A DNA stretch of 64,000 nt from Bordetella genomosp. 12 (GTDB taxonomy: Bacteria; Pseudomonadota; Gammaproteobacteria; Burkholderiales; Burkholderiaceae_B). This document shows, piece after piece, positions 1 to 12,993 of this stretch. How positions within the stretch are numbered: position 1 is the first letter of the stretch; every line of letters starts with the position of its first letter. Under the pieces are notes generated by a model that searched no databases, was not told the origin of the DNA, and saw only the letters and a program-made list of their open reading frames with translations. The position numbers were made by a program, and so were the translations under genes. Location of the stretch: NCBI RefSeq assembly GCF_002261355.1, contig NZ_NEVU01000003.1:496001-560000 (forward strand), given 5' to 3'.

Positions 1-31
1 CCCCCGCGGGAGGCTTCGCGCTTATGGCAAC

Positions 32-3096
<3,065 letters not shown>

Positions 3097-3281
3097 GCGG
3101 AAGGCTCTTTGGCATTGGCGCCTCGCATCCAAGGCGCCAGAGATAGGGGGTGGAAAGCACAACATTTTAGCACCTGGGGGTAAGCGCATCCGAGGCGCCG
3201 GCAAACCTCGCCCAAAGCTGGCGTCCCAAGGCGGCTTCGGGCCAAAATGCGACCTTCTTCTCTTGTTTTCGCCGTCCGCGC

Positions 3282-4016
3282 ATGAGTCTGCCCCGCTTCT
3301 ACTGTGATCTTCCTCTGGCCGCCGGCCAACGCGTCCGCCTGCCGCAAGACCTCGCGCATCACGCCATTCGGGTGCTGCGCCTGCGCGAGGGCGCCGATAT
3401 CGTGCTGTTTGACGGCAAGGGCGGCGAATACCCCGCCCAGTTGCAGATCGACGGCAAGGACGGCCATGCCGTCCTGGGCCGGCATCTGCCCCGGGAGGCA
3501 GAACTGCCCGGACGCATCGTGCTGGCGCAAGGCCTGCCCTCGGGCGACAAGATGGATTGGATCGTAGAAAAGGCCGTGGAGCTGGGCGCGGTTGCCGTGC
3601 AGCCCATTGCCGCGCAGCGCAGCGTATTGCAACTGAGCGGCCCCAGGCTGGAAAAACGGCTGGCGCATTGGCAACGCGTGGCGCAGGCGGCCGCCGAGCA
3701 ATGCGGCCGCAACCGCCTGACGCAGATCGCCGCGCCGCTGACGCTGCGCGACTGGCTGGCCCAGCCGGCCGAGGGGCCGCGCCTGATGTGCCACCCGCAG
3801 GCCAGCGACGACCTGAGCGGCTGGCTAGGGCAGCAGCCCGGCCTGGCCGGGCTCACCCTCATGGTGGGCCCCGAAGGCGGCTGGTCGGACGAGGAGGTCG
3901 CCGCGGCCCGCGCCGCAGGCGTGGCCGCCGTGCGCCTGGGGCCCCGGGTGCTGCGCACCGAGACCGCCGGGCTTGCCCTCATCGCCTCGGTCAGCGCCCT
4001 GCTCGGCTGGCTCTGA
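3282..4016 (+). CDS. rsmE: 16S rRNA m3U1498 methyltransferase RsmE
   Basis: Methylates N3 of U1498 in 16S rRNA using S-adenosylmethionine. The 244-residue length fits RsmE. The SPOUT-knot signatures are present: [11 protein letters not shown] near residue 195 and [11 protein letters not shown] close to the C terminus. The N-terminal part with an HAIRVLR-type stretch matches the family's PUA-like RNA-binding domain. It is a single gene divergent from tkt and convergent with the barstar-like gene, 11 bases from that gene's stop. Confidence 0.95.
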   Translation: MSLPRFYCDLPLAAGQRVRLPQDLAHHAIRVLRLREGADIVLFDGKGGEYPAQLQIDGKDGHAVLGRHLPREAELPGRIVLAQGLPSGDKMDWIVEKAVELGAVAVQPIAAQRSVLQLSGPRLEKRLAHWQRVAQAAAEQCGRNRLTQIAAPLTLRDWLAQPAEGPRLMCHPQASDDLSGWLGQQPGLAGLTLMVGPEGGWSDEEVAAARAAGVAAVRLGPRVLRTETAGLALIASVSALLGWL

Positions 4017-4027
4017 ATACAGCGGGC

Positions 4028-4492
4028 TCAGACTTCGCCGTAAGGCGCGGCCGCCACCCCAGGCTCGGGGTCCGGATGCCGTCCGGCGTGCTCGACCACA
4101 TAGCAGAACACCCGGCCGTTTTCCTTGGCGAAATCGGCTGCGTCGGCGCAGACGGTTTCAATGGCCGCGGCGTCTTCTTCGAGCGCGGGATCCCCGGAGT
4201 GCAGGCGATAGAGCCAGAGCACCGCGCCGGTTTTGTGATCCAGGACGGTATCGCACAGGCAGTCGTACAGCGCGTCCAGATTGCCGCCGAAGAACTCCGG
4301 AAAGTCCACCGCCTTGGCAATGGCGCGCAGCACCGCAGAACGGCTGCGCGCACGGTCACAATCGGCCACCAGCAGGGGCATGCCCAGCTCATGGGTGGCG
4401 TTGACCATGGACTCTTTGTCCGTGTCCTCGAGCGCGATTGCGCCGCCGCGGCGCAGTTGTCGTAACAGCGTGGTCTGGCCGTTGCGCGTCAT
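4028..4492 (-). CDS. Barstar-family protein without a visible barnase partner
   Basis: The 154-residue protein carries the barstar core: FPEFFGGNLDALYDCLCD near residues 78-95 matches the segment that in barstar forms the ribonuclease-binding face. Family knowledge says barstar-like proteins inhibit guanyl-specific RNases, but many genomes carry orphan copies of unknown role. Here the ATG overlaps the stop of the patatin-like gene by four bases (ATGA), so translation is probably coupled. No barnase-like or other toxin gene is visible on either side. An RNase-inhibitor role is therefore inferred from fold only. Confidence 0.85.
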   Translation of the reverse strand: MTRNGQTTLLRQLRRGGAIALEDTDKESMVNATHELGMPLLVADCDRARSRSAVLRAIAKAVDFPEFFGGNLDALYDCLCDTVLDHKTGAVLWLYRLHSGDPALEEDAAAIETVCADAADFAKENGRVFCYVVEHAGRHPDPEPGVAAAPYGEV

Positions 4493-5703
4493 GCCTGGGC
4501 CTCCTCGAAAAACTTCACCACTTCTTCGCTACGCCGCATCGTATCGGCATAACCCAGTTCTATCAATCGTTCCGTATAAGCGCCTTCGAAGAGCAGATAG
4601 GACATCAACGATCCGCCCCCCGACCTCCCCGGAACGGAAGATACACCGAGTACACGAAAAAGGGTGCGGACTTCGGCCGGCATGGCGTCCAGATGCTCCA
4701 GCGCCAGCTGGTCCAGCGACTGGCTGGGCGTGAAAGCCAGCACTTCGATGCGCCGCATGCCGTGCACCGCGCCTGGCGGGCTGTGGGCCAGCAGACGGTT
4801 GATGCCGTCCAGGCGCTCCAGATCCATGGACAGACCGTCCAGAAAGATACTGGACAGGGCGTGGCCGCCGACCTGCGCCAGCGAAGGATAGGCCGGGGCC
4901 TGGGCACGCTTTTCGGGATGGGTTTCATCCTGGAAGCTCGTGCCGATCACCAGCACGCGCTCGGCGCCCAGATGAATGGCCGGACTGATGGGTGCCAGCT
5001 GCCGCATTGATCCGTCCCCGCACCATTCTGTCTGCCCTTGGACATTGACGGCCCGCGCGGGAAAGACGAAAGGAATCGCCGCGGACGCCATGACATGGTC
5101 GACATCGATGGCCGACGGCACGGCGCGGCGCAGCGAGCGATGCCAGGGCTCGATGGGTCGATCAGACTGATAGAAGGTCAGATGCTCGCCGCTGGTGTAG
5201 CCCGAGGCCGTGATCGCCAGCGCCGAGAGATGGCCGCGCGCCAGGTTGTGCCGCATGCGCCGGAAATTCAACAGGCGCTCGAGCAGATTGGCCAGCGGCT
5301 GGCTGTCCAGCAGGGACTGGGGCCGCTTGCGCATCACCCCCGAGTACATCCAACCCAGCGACAACAGGCCCAGCCAGCGCACGCCGGTACGAATGAGGCT
5401 GGGCGTGTCGGCCCGGTAGACCATGCTGGTGTCCAGCGAGGACCACAGGCGCCGCATGCGCCGCAACGCCAGATGCGGACGATCGGCGCGGCAAGCCAGG
5501 GCCGCCGCATTGACGGCGCCGGCCGAGGTGCCGCAGATGATGGAAAAGGGGTTGGGAAAGCCGGGGCGGAAGTGCGGGTCGAGAATCTCGAGCACCGCAG
5601 ACAACACCCCGACCTGATAGGCCGCACGCGCGCCCCCGCCGGTCAGGACCAGGCCGGTGGTTCGCGGGCGGCCCGCCGCGTCAACGCGCAACGTTGGCAT
5701 CAA
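4489..5703 (-). CDS. Patatin-like phospholipase
   Basis: Predicted serine acyl hydrolase of the patatin/RssA type. The 404-residue product has the glycine-rich oxyanion loop GGGARAAYQVG (residues 22-32), the nucleophile elbow GTSAG (Ser60) and the catalytic-dyad Asp in CGDGSMR (Asp230), so the active site is complete. No signal peptide is obvious, suggesting a cytosolic or membrane-associated enzyme. Its start lies inside the last 23 bases of maeB and its stop overlaps the barstar-like start, so the three genes form one tightly packed string. The lipid substrate cannot be read from sequence. Confidence 0.92.
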   Translation of the reverse strand: MMPTLRVDAAGRPRTTGLVLTGGGARAAYQVGVLSAVLEILDPHFRPGFPNPFSIICGTSAGAVNAAALACRADRPHLALRRMRRLWSSLDTSMVYRADTPSLIRTGVRWLGLLSLGWMYSGVMRKRPQSLLDSQPLANLLERLLNFRRMRHNLARGHLSALAITASGYTSGEHLTFYQSDRPIEPWHRSLRRAVPSAIDVDHVMASAAIPFVFPARAVNVQGQTEWCGDGSMRQLAPISPAIHLGAERVLVIGTSFQDETHPEKRAQAPAYPSLAQVGGHALSSIFLDGLSMDLERLDGINRLLAHSPPGAVHGMRRIEVLAFTPSQSLDQLALEHLDAMPAEVRTLFRVLGVSSVPGRSGGGSLMSYLLFEGAYTERLIELGYADTMRRSEEVVKFFEEAQA

Positions 5704-7969
5704 CCACGGTCATGGCCGTCATGTTGACGATACGGCGCACGGTGGAGCTGGAAGTCAGAATATTGACCGGCGCATTGGCGCCCAGCAGGAAGGGCCCCAC
5801 GGCCACATTGCCGCCCGCTGCCGTCTTGAGCAGGTTATAGGCGATGTTGCCCGAATCCACATTGGGGCAGACCAACAGGTTGGCTTCGCCCTTGAGCGTG
5901 GAAGACGGCAGGATGCGCAGGCGCAGGGCTTCGTCCAGCGCGCAATCGCCATGCATCTCGCCATCGACCTCCAGATCGGGCGACTGGGCGCGCAGAATCT
6001 CGAGCGCCTCGCGCATCTTGGCGCCGGAAGCCGAACTGCCCGAGCCGAAATTGGAGCGCGACAGCAAGGCGGCCTTGGGCGCCAGATTCAGCCGGTGCAT
6101 TTCCTCGGCCGCCGCCTGCGTGATCTCGGCGATCTGCTCGGCGGTCGGATTATCGTTGACGTGGGTATCGGCCAGCGCCACCGTCCGCTCGTTGAGCAGC
6201 AGGATGTTCATGGCGGCATAGATGTTGGCGCCCGGCTTTTTGCCGATGACCTCGTCGATGAAGCGCAGGTGGTCGTGGTAGGCGCCCACCGCTCCGCAGA
6301 CCATGCCGTCGGCGTCGCCCAGACGCACCATCACCGCGCCGATGAGCGTCGAGCGGCGGCGCATTTCCACCCGCGCCATTTCCTTGGTGATGCCGCGGCG
6401 GCACATCAACTCCCAGTAGGTGGTCCAGTACTGGTGGAAACGCTCGTCATACTCGGGGTTGGTGACTTCGACGTCCTGGCCCAGGCGCAGGCGCAGGCCG
6501 AACTTCTCGATGCGGGCCGACAACACGGACGGACGCCCCACCAGGATGGGCTTGGCCAGGCCTTCGTCGACGATGACCTGGACGGCGCGCAGCACGCGCT
6601 CGTCTTCACCTTCGGTAAACACGATGCGCGCCCGGCCGCCTTCGCGCACAAAGCGCTTGGCCGAGGCGAACAGCGGCTTCATGAAAGCGCCCGAGTGGTA
6701 GACGAACTGCTGCAATTGCTCGACATAGGCGTCGAGATCGGCGATGGGCCGCGTGGCCACGCCGTCAGCCATGGCGGCGCGGGCCACGGCCGGCGCGATA
6801 CGCACGATCAGGCGCGGATCGAAAGGTTTGGGAATCAGATAGTCGGGCCCGAAAGACAGGTCGTACGTGCCATAGGCCGCAGCCACGACCTCGCTTTGCT
6901 CTTCCTGGGCCAGCCCGGCGATGGCATAGACCGCGGCCTTTTCCATTTCGCGGGTGATCGTGGTCGCGCCCACGTCCAGCGCCCCCCGGAAAATGTAGGG
7001 GAAGCACAGCACGTTGTTGACCTGATTGGGGTAATCCGAGCGGCCGGTGGCCATCACGATGTCGTCGCGCACCGACGCGGCCAGCTCAGGCAGGATCTCG
7101 GGCGTGGGATTGGCCAGCGCCAGGATGAGCGGGCGCGCGGCCATGGCGGCCACCATTTCGGGTTTGAGCACGCCGCCGGCCGACAGCCCCAGGAAGACAT
7201 CGGCGTCGGTGATGACGTCAGCCAGCTTGCGCGCCTCGGTTTTCTGCGCAAAACGCGCCTTGTCGGGATCCATCAAGGTGGTGCGGCCTTCGTAGACCAC
7301 GCCCTCGATGTCGGTGACCCAGACGTTTTCCAGCGGCAGGCCCAGATCCACCATCAGATCCAGGCAGGCAAGCGCGGCGGCGCCTGCGCCGGAGCTGACG
7401 ACTTTGACCTTGGTGATGTCCTTGCCCACGACCTTCAGGCCGTTGATGAAGGCCGCGCTCACGGTGATGGCCGTGCCGTGCTGATCATCATGGAACACGG
7501 GGATCTTCATGCGCTCGCGCAGCTTGCGCTCGACGGTGAAGCACTCGGGCGCTTTGATGTCCTCGAGGTTGATGCCGCCGAACGTGGGCTCCAGGCCGGC
7601 GATGATCTCGACCAGCTTGTCCGGATCGGTTTCATTGATCTCGATGTCGAACACGTCCAGGCCGGCGAACTTCTTGAACAGCACGGCCTTGCCTTCCATC
7701 ACGGGCTTGGAGGCCAGCGCGCCGATATTGCCCAGCCCCAGCACGGCGGTGCCGTTGGAGATCACCCCCACCAGATTGCCGCGCGCGGTATAGCGAAACG
7801 CATTGGCCGGGTCATCGACGATTTCTTCACAGGCCGCCGCCACGCCGGGAGAATAGGCCAGCGCCAGATCGCGCTGATTGGTCAGTTGTTTGGTCGGCGT
7901 GACCGAGATTTTGCCGGGACGGCCGTGCTCGTGATATTCCAGCGCGGCTTTGCGAAAATTGGCATCCAT
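5681..7969 (-). CDS. maeB: NADP-dependent malic enzyme with C-terminal phosphotransacetylase-like domain
   Basis: Oxidative decarboxylation of malate to pyruvate. The 762-residue protein has the MaeB two-part design: an N-terminal malic domain ([13 protein letters not shown], then [14 protein letters not shown]) with a dinucleotide-binding stretch [14 protein letters not shown], and a C-terminal half resembling phosphate acetyltransferase. In this family the second domain is usually regulatory (acetyl-CoA sensing) rather than catalytic. I chose the ATG at 7969 ([13 protein letters not shown]) over 8008 because family similarity starts there. NADP preference is inferred from the family. The 3' end overlaps the patatin start. 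Confidence 0.95.
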   Translation of the reverse strand: MDANFRKAALEYHEHGRPGKISVTPTKQLTNQRDLALAYSPGVAAACEEIVDDPANAFRYTARGNLVGVISNGTAVLGLGNIGALASKPVMEGKAVLFKKFAGLDVFDIEINETDPDKLVEIIAGLEPTFGGINLEDIKAPECFTVERKLRERMKIPVFHDDQHGTAITVSAAFINGLKVVGKDITKVKVVSSGAGAAALACLDLMVDLGLPLENVWVTDIEGVVYEGRTTLMDPDKARFAQKTEARKLADVITDADVFLGLSAGGVLKPEMVAAMAARPLILALANPTPEILPELAASVRDDIVMATGRSDYPNQVNNVLCFPYIFRGALDVGATTITREMEKAAVYAIAGLAQEEQSEVVAAAYGTYDLSFGPDYLIPKPFDPRLIVRIAPAVARAAMADGVATRPIADLDAYVEQLQQFVYHSGAFMKPLFASAKRFVREGGRARIVFTEGEDERVLRAVQVIVDEGLAKPILVGRPSVLSARIEKFGLRLRLGQDVEVTNPEYDERFHQYWTTYWELMCRRGITKEMARVEMRRRSTLIGAVMVRLGDADGMVCGAVGAYHDHLRFIDEVIGKKPGANIYAAMNILLLNERTVALADTHVNDNPTAEQIAEITQAAAEEMHRLNLAPKAALLSRSNFGSGSSASGAKMREALEILRAQSPDLEVDGEMHGDCALDEALRLRILPSSTLKGEANLLVCPNVDSGNIAYNLLKTAAGGNVAVGPFLLGANAPVNILTSSSTVRRIVNMTAMTVVDANVAR

Positions 7970-8044
7970 GATGGGCGAGTGATATACGTCGTTAAAGAAA
8001 CAGGGCATCGCCGCGCCCTGGGCGGCGGCGAAAGTGCTGCTATC

Positions 8045-8872
8045 TTACTCTCGCCCTTCCGGGTGTTGGATTCCGGGGAAACGCCCATGCGGGTCAAACA
8101 AATCCTTGACGCGCCTATCCAGCCGCCATCCCGCATGGCCACGCTCGCAAGCCTCGCCTGCCGGCCGCCCGCAAGCCCAGTGGCTGTGCTGCACCCAGGC
8201 CAGCGCGCCCCCATGCCCGAGCAGCACCTGGGCCAGATTGACGGGTTCGTGCATGGCGTCGAGTCTGAACTGCGCCCGCCAGCCCTGGGCCGTCTGGCAG
8301 GCTTGCGCGTCGGCGCTGGCCGCCAGCCGAAACAGCGCGGGCACCAGGCCCTGCACCGTGGCAGAGCGCAGCGGCTGCGTGTCCGCCACCCCGAAGGCGC
8401 CCAGCCCCTCCACCGTGCCATCGGAAAACATGACGGTCGCCGCGCGCAGGCCGCTGTCGGCCGGCGCGGCATAGCCCCGCGGGGTGGCCAGCCAGGCGGC
8501 GACGGTCTGCTGCGGATCGGCTGGCGCGAACTGCGCGCAACCCTGAGCGGCGAGCACCCCGACCGGGCAGCCAGGTTCGGCCACGATGAGGCCGCCTTCG
8601 CGGCGCCAGCCCGACAAGGCGACGGGATCCAGCCACAGGCAGGGCAAGGCGTCAGCCGGGCCGGGCGTTCCCCACAAGGCCAGTGTGACCCCGTGCGTGT
8701 CCGCCAGCTCGCGGGCGCGCCAGACATCCTGCGGATGGCCCAGCACCAGGCGCGGCCGGTCCTGCTGTTTGAATTCCCCCACGGCGGCAGCCGCGATCCG
8801 CTCGCAAAACGTCTCCCAAGGCGAGCGCGGCGGCCTGCGCCCGGTCAGAAAGGCGCGGCGAGATGGTTGCAT
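8045..8872 (-). CDS. Degenerate FAD-linked oxidase-like protein with a twin-arginine-like N terminus
   Basis: A 275-residue protein starting MQPSRRAFLTGRR, which resembles a twin-arginine export motif but lacks a clear hydrophobic core afterwards. The middle (LIVAEPGCPVG) and the end (VKDLFDPHGRFPG) match parts of FAD-binding dehydrogenases such as the glycolate oxidase subunit GlcE. It is short for that family and the usual glycine-rich FAD loop is not apparent, so activity is doubtful. The start at 8872 was preferred over 9181 because the longer frame would run across the start of the divergent aminotransferase gene. Confidence 0.7.
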   Translation of the reverse strand: MQPSRRAFLTGRRPPRSPWETFCERIAAAAVGEFKQQDRPRLVLGHPQDVWRARELADTHGVTLALWGTPGPADALPCLWLDPVALSGWRREGGLIVAEPGCPVGVLAAQGCAQFAPADPQQTVAAWLATPRGYAAPADSGLRAATVMFSDGTVEGLGAFGVADTQPLRSATVQGLVPALFRLAASADAQACQTAQGWRAQFRLDAMHEPVNLAQVLLGHGGALAWVQHSHWACGRPAGEACERGHAGWRLDRRVKDLFDPHGRFPGIQHPEGRE

Positions 8873-8902
8873 GGCTAAAATCCCTCTTTCGCTGTGAGAT
8901 TC

Positions 8903-10060
8903 ATGATGCCGCGCCTTGCCTCCCGTACCAACGATTTTCTGACATTCCAGGTTGTAGAACTCTTCAAAGAAGCCCAGGCCCTGAGCGCGGCCGGCCGCGA
9001 CATCATCAGCCTGGGCATCGGCGAGCCGGACTTTACCGCCCCGCCTCAGGTCGTGGAAGCGCTCGAGCGCGCCAGCCGCGCGGGCCTGAGCGGCTATTGC
9101 GCGCCCGGCGGCCTGACGCCGCTGCGCGAAGCCATCGCCGAGTTCTACGCCACCGAGTTTGGCGCGCGCATCGACCCGCAACGCGTCATCGTCACCGCGG
9201 GCGCCTCAGGCGCCCTGGCCCTGGCCAGCGCCGCCCTGGTCAACCCGGGCGCGGAAGTCCTGATGCCCGATCCCTCCTATCCGGCCAACAGCAACTTCAT
9301 CCTGGCCGCGGGCGGGCGCCCGCGCCTGGTGCCCAGCAATGCCGCCAAGCGTTTTCAGCTCAGCGCACAGGACGTGCGCGACAACTGGACGGCGGCTACC
9401 GAAGGCGTGCTGATCGCCTCGCCCAGCAACCCCACGGGCACCAGCATCCGGCACGACGAACTCGCCGCCCTGCTGGCCGAGGTGCGCAGCCGCAATGGCT
9501 ACACCATCATGGATGAGATCTATCTTGGGCTGTCCTATGAGCAGGCGCCGCGTTCGGCCCTGACGCTGGACGACGACATCATCGTCATCAACAGCTTCTC
9601 GAAGTATTTCCACATGACAGGCTGGCGCCTGGGCTGGATGATCGTGCCGCAGGCCATGGTTGGCACCCTGGAAAAAATGTCGGCCAGCCTGCAGATCTGC
9701 GCGCCTACCCTCGCGCAGCACGCCGCCCTGGCCTGCTTCACGCCCGATACGCTGAAGATCTTCGCCCAGCGCCGCGACGCCTTCCGCCAACGCCGCGACT
9801 ATCTGCTGCCCGAATTCGAACGCCTGGGCATCCCCGTGCCGGTCAAGCCGGATGGCGCCTTCTACATCTACGCCGACATCCGCCACCTGGGCATGGACAG
9901 CATGGCCTTCTCGCAGCGTCTGCTGCATGAGGCCGGCGTGGCCGCCGTGCCGGGCGTGGACTTCGGGCCCGCTCACGGCCTGTCGACGATGCGTTTTTCC
10001 TATGCGACCGGCCTGGACCGGCTGCAGGAAGCCATCGCCCGCATCGAACGGCTGCTGTAA
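8903..10060 (+). CDS. Class I/II PLP-dependent aminotransferase
   Basis: About 385 residues with fold-type I aminotransferase hallmarks: SLGIGEPDF near residue 36, SPSNPTGT near 173 and the PLP lysine in SFSKYFHMTGWRLGW (Lys234). This is the aspartate/aromatic aminotransferase superfamily; the substrate is not identifiable. Start choice is between ATG 8903 and ATG 8906; a GTG at 8894 is also in frame. It is divergent from the FAD-oxidase-like gene with about 30 bases between start codons, so the two promoters must overlap or lie inside the genes. Its stop codon forms part of the A-tract of the following terminator. Confidence 0.92.
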   Translation: MMPRLASRTNDFLTFQVVELFKEAQALSAAGRDIISLGIGEPDFTAPPQVVEALERASRAGLSGYCAPGGLTPLREAIAEFYATEFGARIDPQRVIVTAGASGALALASAALVNPGAEVLMPDPSYPANSNFILAAGGRPRLVPSNAAKRFQLSAQDVRDNWTAATEGVLIASPSNPTGTSIRHDELAALLAEVRSRNGYTIMDEIYLGLSYEQAPRSALTLDDDIIVINSFSKYFHMTGWRLGWMIVPQAMVGTLEKMSASLQICAPTLAQHAALACFTPDTLKIFAQRRDAFRQRRDYLLPEFERLGIPVPVKPDGAFYIYADIRHLGMDSMAFSQRLLHEAGVAAVPGVDFGPAHGLSTMRFSYATGLDRLQEAIARIERLL

Positions 10061-10092
10061 AAAAAAACCCTCGAGGCCCAAGGCCCGAGGGG
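10059..10092 (-). terminator. Intrinsic terminator for the lytic transglycosylase gene
   Basis: On the minus strand, a hairpin of CCCTCG/CGAGGG plus GGCC/GGCC with one bulged base and a three-base loop is followed by nine T residues. It lies 20 bases past the stop of the lytic transglycosylase and overlaps the aminotransferase stop codon on the other strand. Confidence 0.85.
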
Positions 10093-10111
10093 TTCAGATC
10101 CGGCGTGCGCC

Positions 10112-10930
10112 TTAGTCGCGAGCCAGGGCAATGCCCGAGGCCAGCGCCAGGCGCCGGCGTTCGGCCTGTACCTTGGCGCCATAACCGCCGTCGTCCGGAC
10201 CGGTCGCCCCGACATAACAGGCCAGCCCGCCATTGACGGAACCGCGGCGATCGATGCAATCCTTCAGGATGGTGGCGCCCACATGGATGTTGGCGACCGG
10301 GTCCAGCGCGCCTGCCCGTCCCGGGGCAATGGCGTCAAACTTGTCCTGATGGATGCGGGTCATCACCTGCATCAGGCCCTGCGCACCCACCGCGCTTTCC
10401 GCGAAGGGGTTGTAACGGGACTCGATGGCGATCACGGCCAGCAGCAGCAAAGGATCGACTTGCTTCTCGCGACCCACACGGTAGACGGTGTTCACGAGCA
10501 CGCCGGTGGCGTCATACGCCACTTTGTATTTGCGCGAGATATAGTTGCGCAACGCCTCCACCTGGCCGTTGCTGGTTCCGGCGGCGGATTTACGTTGCGG
10601 CGGAAGCGGCTCCGAGCGAAGCGGACCCAAAAAACCGGTAGCATTGCTGGCCGGCGCATTAGGCACGGCCATCACGACAGCGGTGGAACCTTCCGGCTCC
10701 AGCCCGGCTTCGGGGCCAGTGGAAATCGACGTTGGCGCGAGGGCGGTCAACAGGGCCTTGTGCACCTGCAAAGCCTGGTCGCGCAAACCGGGCAAGGCAA
10801 ACCCCATACTGACGGTCACGATGACCGCGATACCCAGGTAGACCGAGCACAGGCGCAGTCCCTCGGCGAGGTTGTGATGCACTCCCTGGGCCAGCTGTCG
10901 AAACACGCCGGCCATTGACGCATCGGGCAT
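10112..10930 (-). CDS. Membrane-anchored lytic transglycosylase (SLT domain)
   Basis: Predicted peptidoglycan lytic transglycosylase. The 272-residue protein has one hydrophobic N-terminal segment (about residues 28-48, [20 protein letters not shown]) likely to anchor it in the inner membrane. A linker rich in Pro/Ala/Ser follows, then a C-terminal SLT domain with the catalytic Glu in AIESRYNP (near residue 165) and the GLMQV motif. These place it with the family 1 soluble-type transglycosylases. It stands alone, divergent from ubiD. Confidence 0.9.
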   Translation of the reverse strand: MPDASMAGVFRQLAQGVHHNLAEGLRLCSVYLGIAVIVTVSMGFALPGLRDQALQVHKALLTALAPTSISTGPEAGLEPEGSTAVVMAVPNAPASNATGFLGPLRSEPLPPQRKSAAGTSNGQVEALRNYISRKYKVAYDATGVLVNTVYRVGREKQVDPLLLLAVIAIESRYNPFAESAVGAQGLMQVMTRIHQDKFDAIAPGRAGALDPVANIHVGATILKDCIDRRGSVNGGLACYVGATGPDDGGYGAKVQAERRRLALASGIALARD

Positions 10931-11014
10931 AAAGACCTCCTGCGTTGGGAAAGTAAGGGGTGGATGTTAACCTGTAAATGCATCAAAAATGTAACCAACC
11001 TGCCGGGATCTGTA

Positions 11015-12559
11015 GTGAAGTACCGCGACCTCCGAGATTTCCTCAAGCAGCTTGAGCTCAAGGGCGAACTCAAGCGCATCAATGCCGCCGTCTCCACGAG
11101 ACTGGAAATGACCGAGATCGCCGACCGCGTTCTGCGCGCCGGCGGCCCTGCCTTGCTGTTCGAACGCCCCCTGCATGAAGGCCGCCCCGCCGAGATGCCG
11201 GTGCTGGCCAATCTGTTCGGCACGCCGGGCCGGGTGGCCTGGGGCATGGGCGCCGAAGACGTGGCCGCGCTGCGGGAGGTGGGCGAGCTGCTGGCCTCGC
11301 TGCGCGAGCCCGAACCGCCGCGCGGCTTTCGCGATGCGCTGGCCAAGGTGTCCATGCTCAAGGCCGCGCTGTGGGACATGAGCCCCAAGACCGTGCGCGG
11401 CGCGCCCAGCCAGGAAGTCGTGTGGGAAGGCAATGATGTCGACCTGTCGCGGCTGCCCATCCAGACCTGCTGGCCCGGCGACGTCGCTCCGCTGCTGACC
11501 TGGGGCCTGGTCATCACGCGCGGGCCGCATGCCCGGCGCCAGAATCTGGGCATCTACCGCCAGCAAGTGATCGGCCGCAACAAACTCATCATGCGCTGGC
11601 TGTCGCATCGCGGCGGCGCGCTCGATTTCCGCGATCATCGTCTGGCCAACCCTGGCCAGCCCTTCCCGGTGGCCGTGGCGCTGGGCGCGGACCCGGCCAC
11701 CACCCTGGGCGCCGTCACCCCCGTGCCCGACAGCCTGTCCGAATACCAGTTCGCCGGTCTGCTGCGCGGCTCGCGCACCGAGGTCACGCAGGCGCTGGGC
11801 AGCTCGCTGTCGGTGCCGGCCACCGCCGAAATCGTGCTCGAAGGGCATTTGCTGCCGGCCGACGATCCGCGAGCCCAGGCGCCGCAGGTCCCCGAAGGCG
11901 CCCCGCCGCCGCCGGACCTCGGCTATGAAATGGCCCTCGAAGGACCTTACGGCGACCACACGGGCTATTACAACGAGCAGGATTGGTTTCCGGTCTTCAC
12001 GGTCGAGCGCATCACCATGCGCAAGAACCCCATCTATCACACCACCTATACCGGCAAGCCGCCGGACGAGCCGGCCGTGCTGGGCGTGGCGCTCAATGAG
12101 GTCTTCGTGCCGCTGCTGCGCCGGCAACTGCCGGAAATCGTGGATTTTTACCTCCCGCCCGAGGGCTGCAGCTATCGCCTGGCCGTGGTGTCCATCCGCA
12201 AGCAGTACGCCGGCCATGCCAAACGCGTGATGTTCGGTGTCTGGAGCATCCTGCGGCAGTTCATGTACACCAAGTTCATCGTCGTGGTCGACGAAGACGT
12301 CAACACCCGCGATTGGGCCGAAGTGATCTGGGCCATGACGACCCGCATGGATCCGGTGCGCGACACCCTGCTGGTCGAGAACACCCCCATCGACTACCTG
12401 GACTTCGCCTCCCCGGTGTCCGGTCTGGGCGGGAAAATGGGCCTGGACGCCACGAACAAATGGCCTGGCGAAACCCAGCGCGAATGGGGTGTGCCCATCA
12501 AGATGGATGAGGATGTCAAAGCCCGGGTCGACGCCATGTGGCAGGAGCTCGGGCTCTAA
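11015..12559 (+). CDS. ubiD: 3-octaprenyl-4-hydroxybenzoate carboxy-lyase UbiD
   Basis: Prenylated-FMN-dependent decarboxylase of the ubiquinone pathway, normally needing UbiX for its cofactor. The product has about 514 residues. The N terminus [20 protein letters not shown] and the segment [11 protein letters not shown] match UbiD closely. I chose the GTG at 11015 because KYRDLRDF aligns with the family's first residues; the ATG at 10964 adds 17 residues without similarity. It is a single gene, ending in a bidirectional terminator. Confidence 0.95.
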   Translation: MKYRDLRDFLKQLELKGELKRINAAVSTRLEMTEIADRVLRAGGPALLFERPLHEGRPAEMPVLANLFGTPGRVAWGMGAEDVAALREVGELLASLREPEPPRGFRDALAKVSMLKAALWDMSPKTVRGAPSQEVVWEGNDVDLSRLPIQTCWPGDVAPLLTWGLVITRGPHARRQNLGIYRQQVIGRNKLIMRWLSHRGGALDFRDHRLANPGQPFPVAVALGADPATTLGAVTPVPDSLSEYQFAGLLRGSRTEVTQALGSSLSVPATAEIVLEGHLLPADDPRAQAPQVPEGAPPPPDLGYEMALEGPYGDHTGYYNEQDWFPVFTVERITMRKNPIYHTTYTGKPPDEPAVLGVALNEVFVPLLRRQLPEIVDFYLPPEGCSYRLAVVSIRKQYAGHAKRVMFGVWSILRQFMYTKFIVVVDEDVNTRDWAEVIWAMTTRMDPVRDTLLVENTPIDYLDFASPVSGLGGKMGLDATNKWPGETQREWGVPIKMDEDVKARVDAMWQELGL

Positions 12560-12583
12560 GGCTGCCGCCACCTCGCTCAGCAC

Positions 12584-12612
12584 AAAAAAACGCAGCCCTG
12601 GGGGCTGCGTTT
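12584..12612. terminator. Bidirectional intrinsic terminator between ubiD and the yqj-like operon
   Basis: Arms CGCAGCCC and GGGCTGCG (12591-12598 and 12602-12609) are flanked by seven A on the left and three T on the right. The structure can stop ubiD transcription on the plus strand and, with a better T-tract, the yqj-like operon on the minus strand. Confidence 0.88.
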
Positions 12613-12636
12613 CACTTGGGTGGCGCCAGGCGCTCG

Positions 12637-12993
12637 TCAGTCTGACTCGCGCTTATGGGATTTCATCCATGTGCGCGCGAGCTGCCAGCCCGCTAAGCCG
12701 ATGCCGGCCCAGCGCAGCAGGCCCAGACGCTTGCCACCGCCCATGAACATGGCCGAGGCCGCCGAACTGACAATGGGATAGCGGCGGGCGATATTATAGG
12801 CCTGCAGCACCCATTGCGAGGTATTGCCCCGGGTCAGTTTGGGCAACAAACCGCGCACCAGATTGGCGGGTTCCAGCGCCTGGCCGGTTTCGGCGATGCT
12901 CTGCGCCAGGCTTTCGCGTTCGATGGCTGCGCGGGCGCGCAGCAATTCGATGCGAACCTGTCTTTCCACGGCAGGAGATTGACGGTGTGCCAT
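12637..12993 (-). CDS. Small basic protein, YqjK-like by position
   Basis: A 118-residue protein with an Arg-rich, helical N-terminal half and a hydrophobic stretch (LGLLRWAGIGLAGWQLA) near the C terminus, followed by a basic tail. I do not recognise a defined domain. It is the last gene after a YqjD-like and a YqjE-like gene, which is where YqjK lies in the enterobacterial yqjDEK cluster, so the assignment is by synteny. Its start codon shares a base with the stop region of the preceding gene, indicating coupling. Confidence 0.6.
   Translation of the reverse strand: MAHRQSPAVERQVRIELLRARAAIERESLAQSIAETGQALEPANLVRGLLPKLTRGNTSQWVLQAYNIARRYPIVSSAASAMFMGGGKRLGLLRWAGIGLAGWQLARTWMKSHKRESD

Noticed and set aside
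4028-4492. Barnase-barstar toxin-antitoxin system
   Set aside because: No ribonuclease or small toxin gene lies on either side; only the barstar-like half is present.
5657-8878. A 1073-codon open frame on the plus strand opposite maeB
   Set aside because: It is antisense to clear enzymes, has a His/Gln/Arg-rich composition typical of GC-rich antisense frames and shows no domain.
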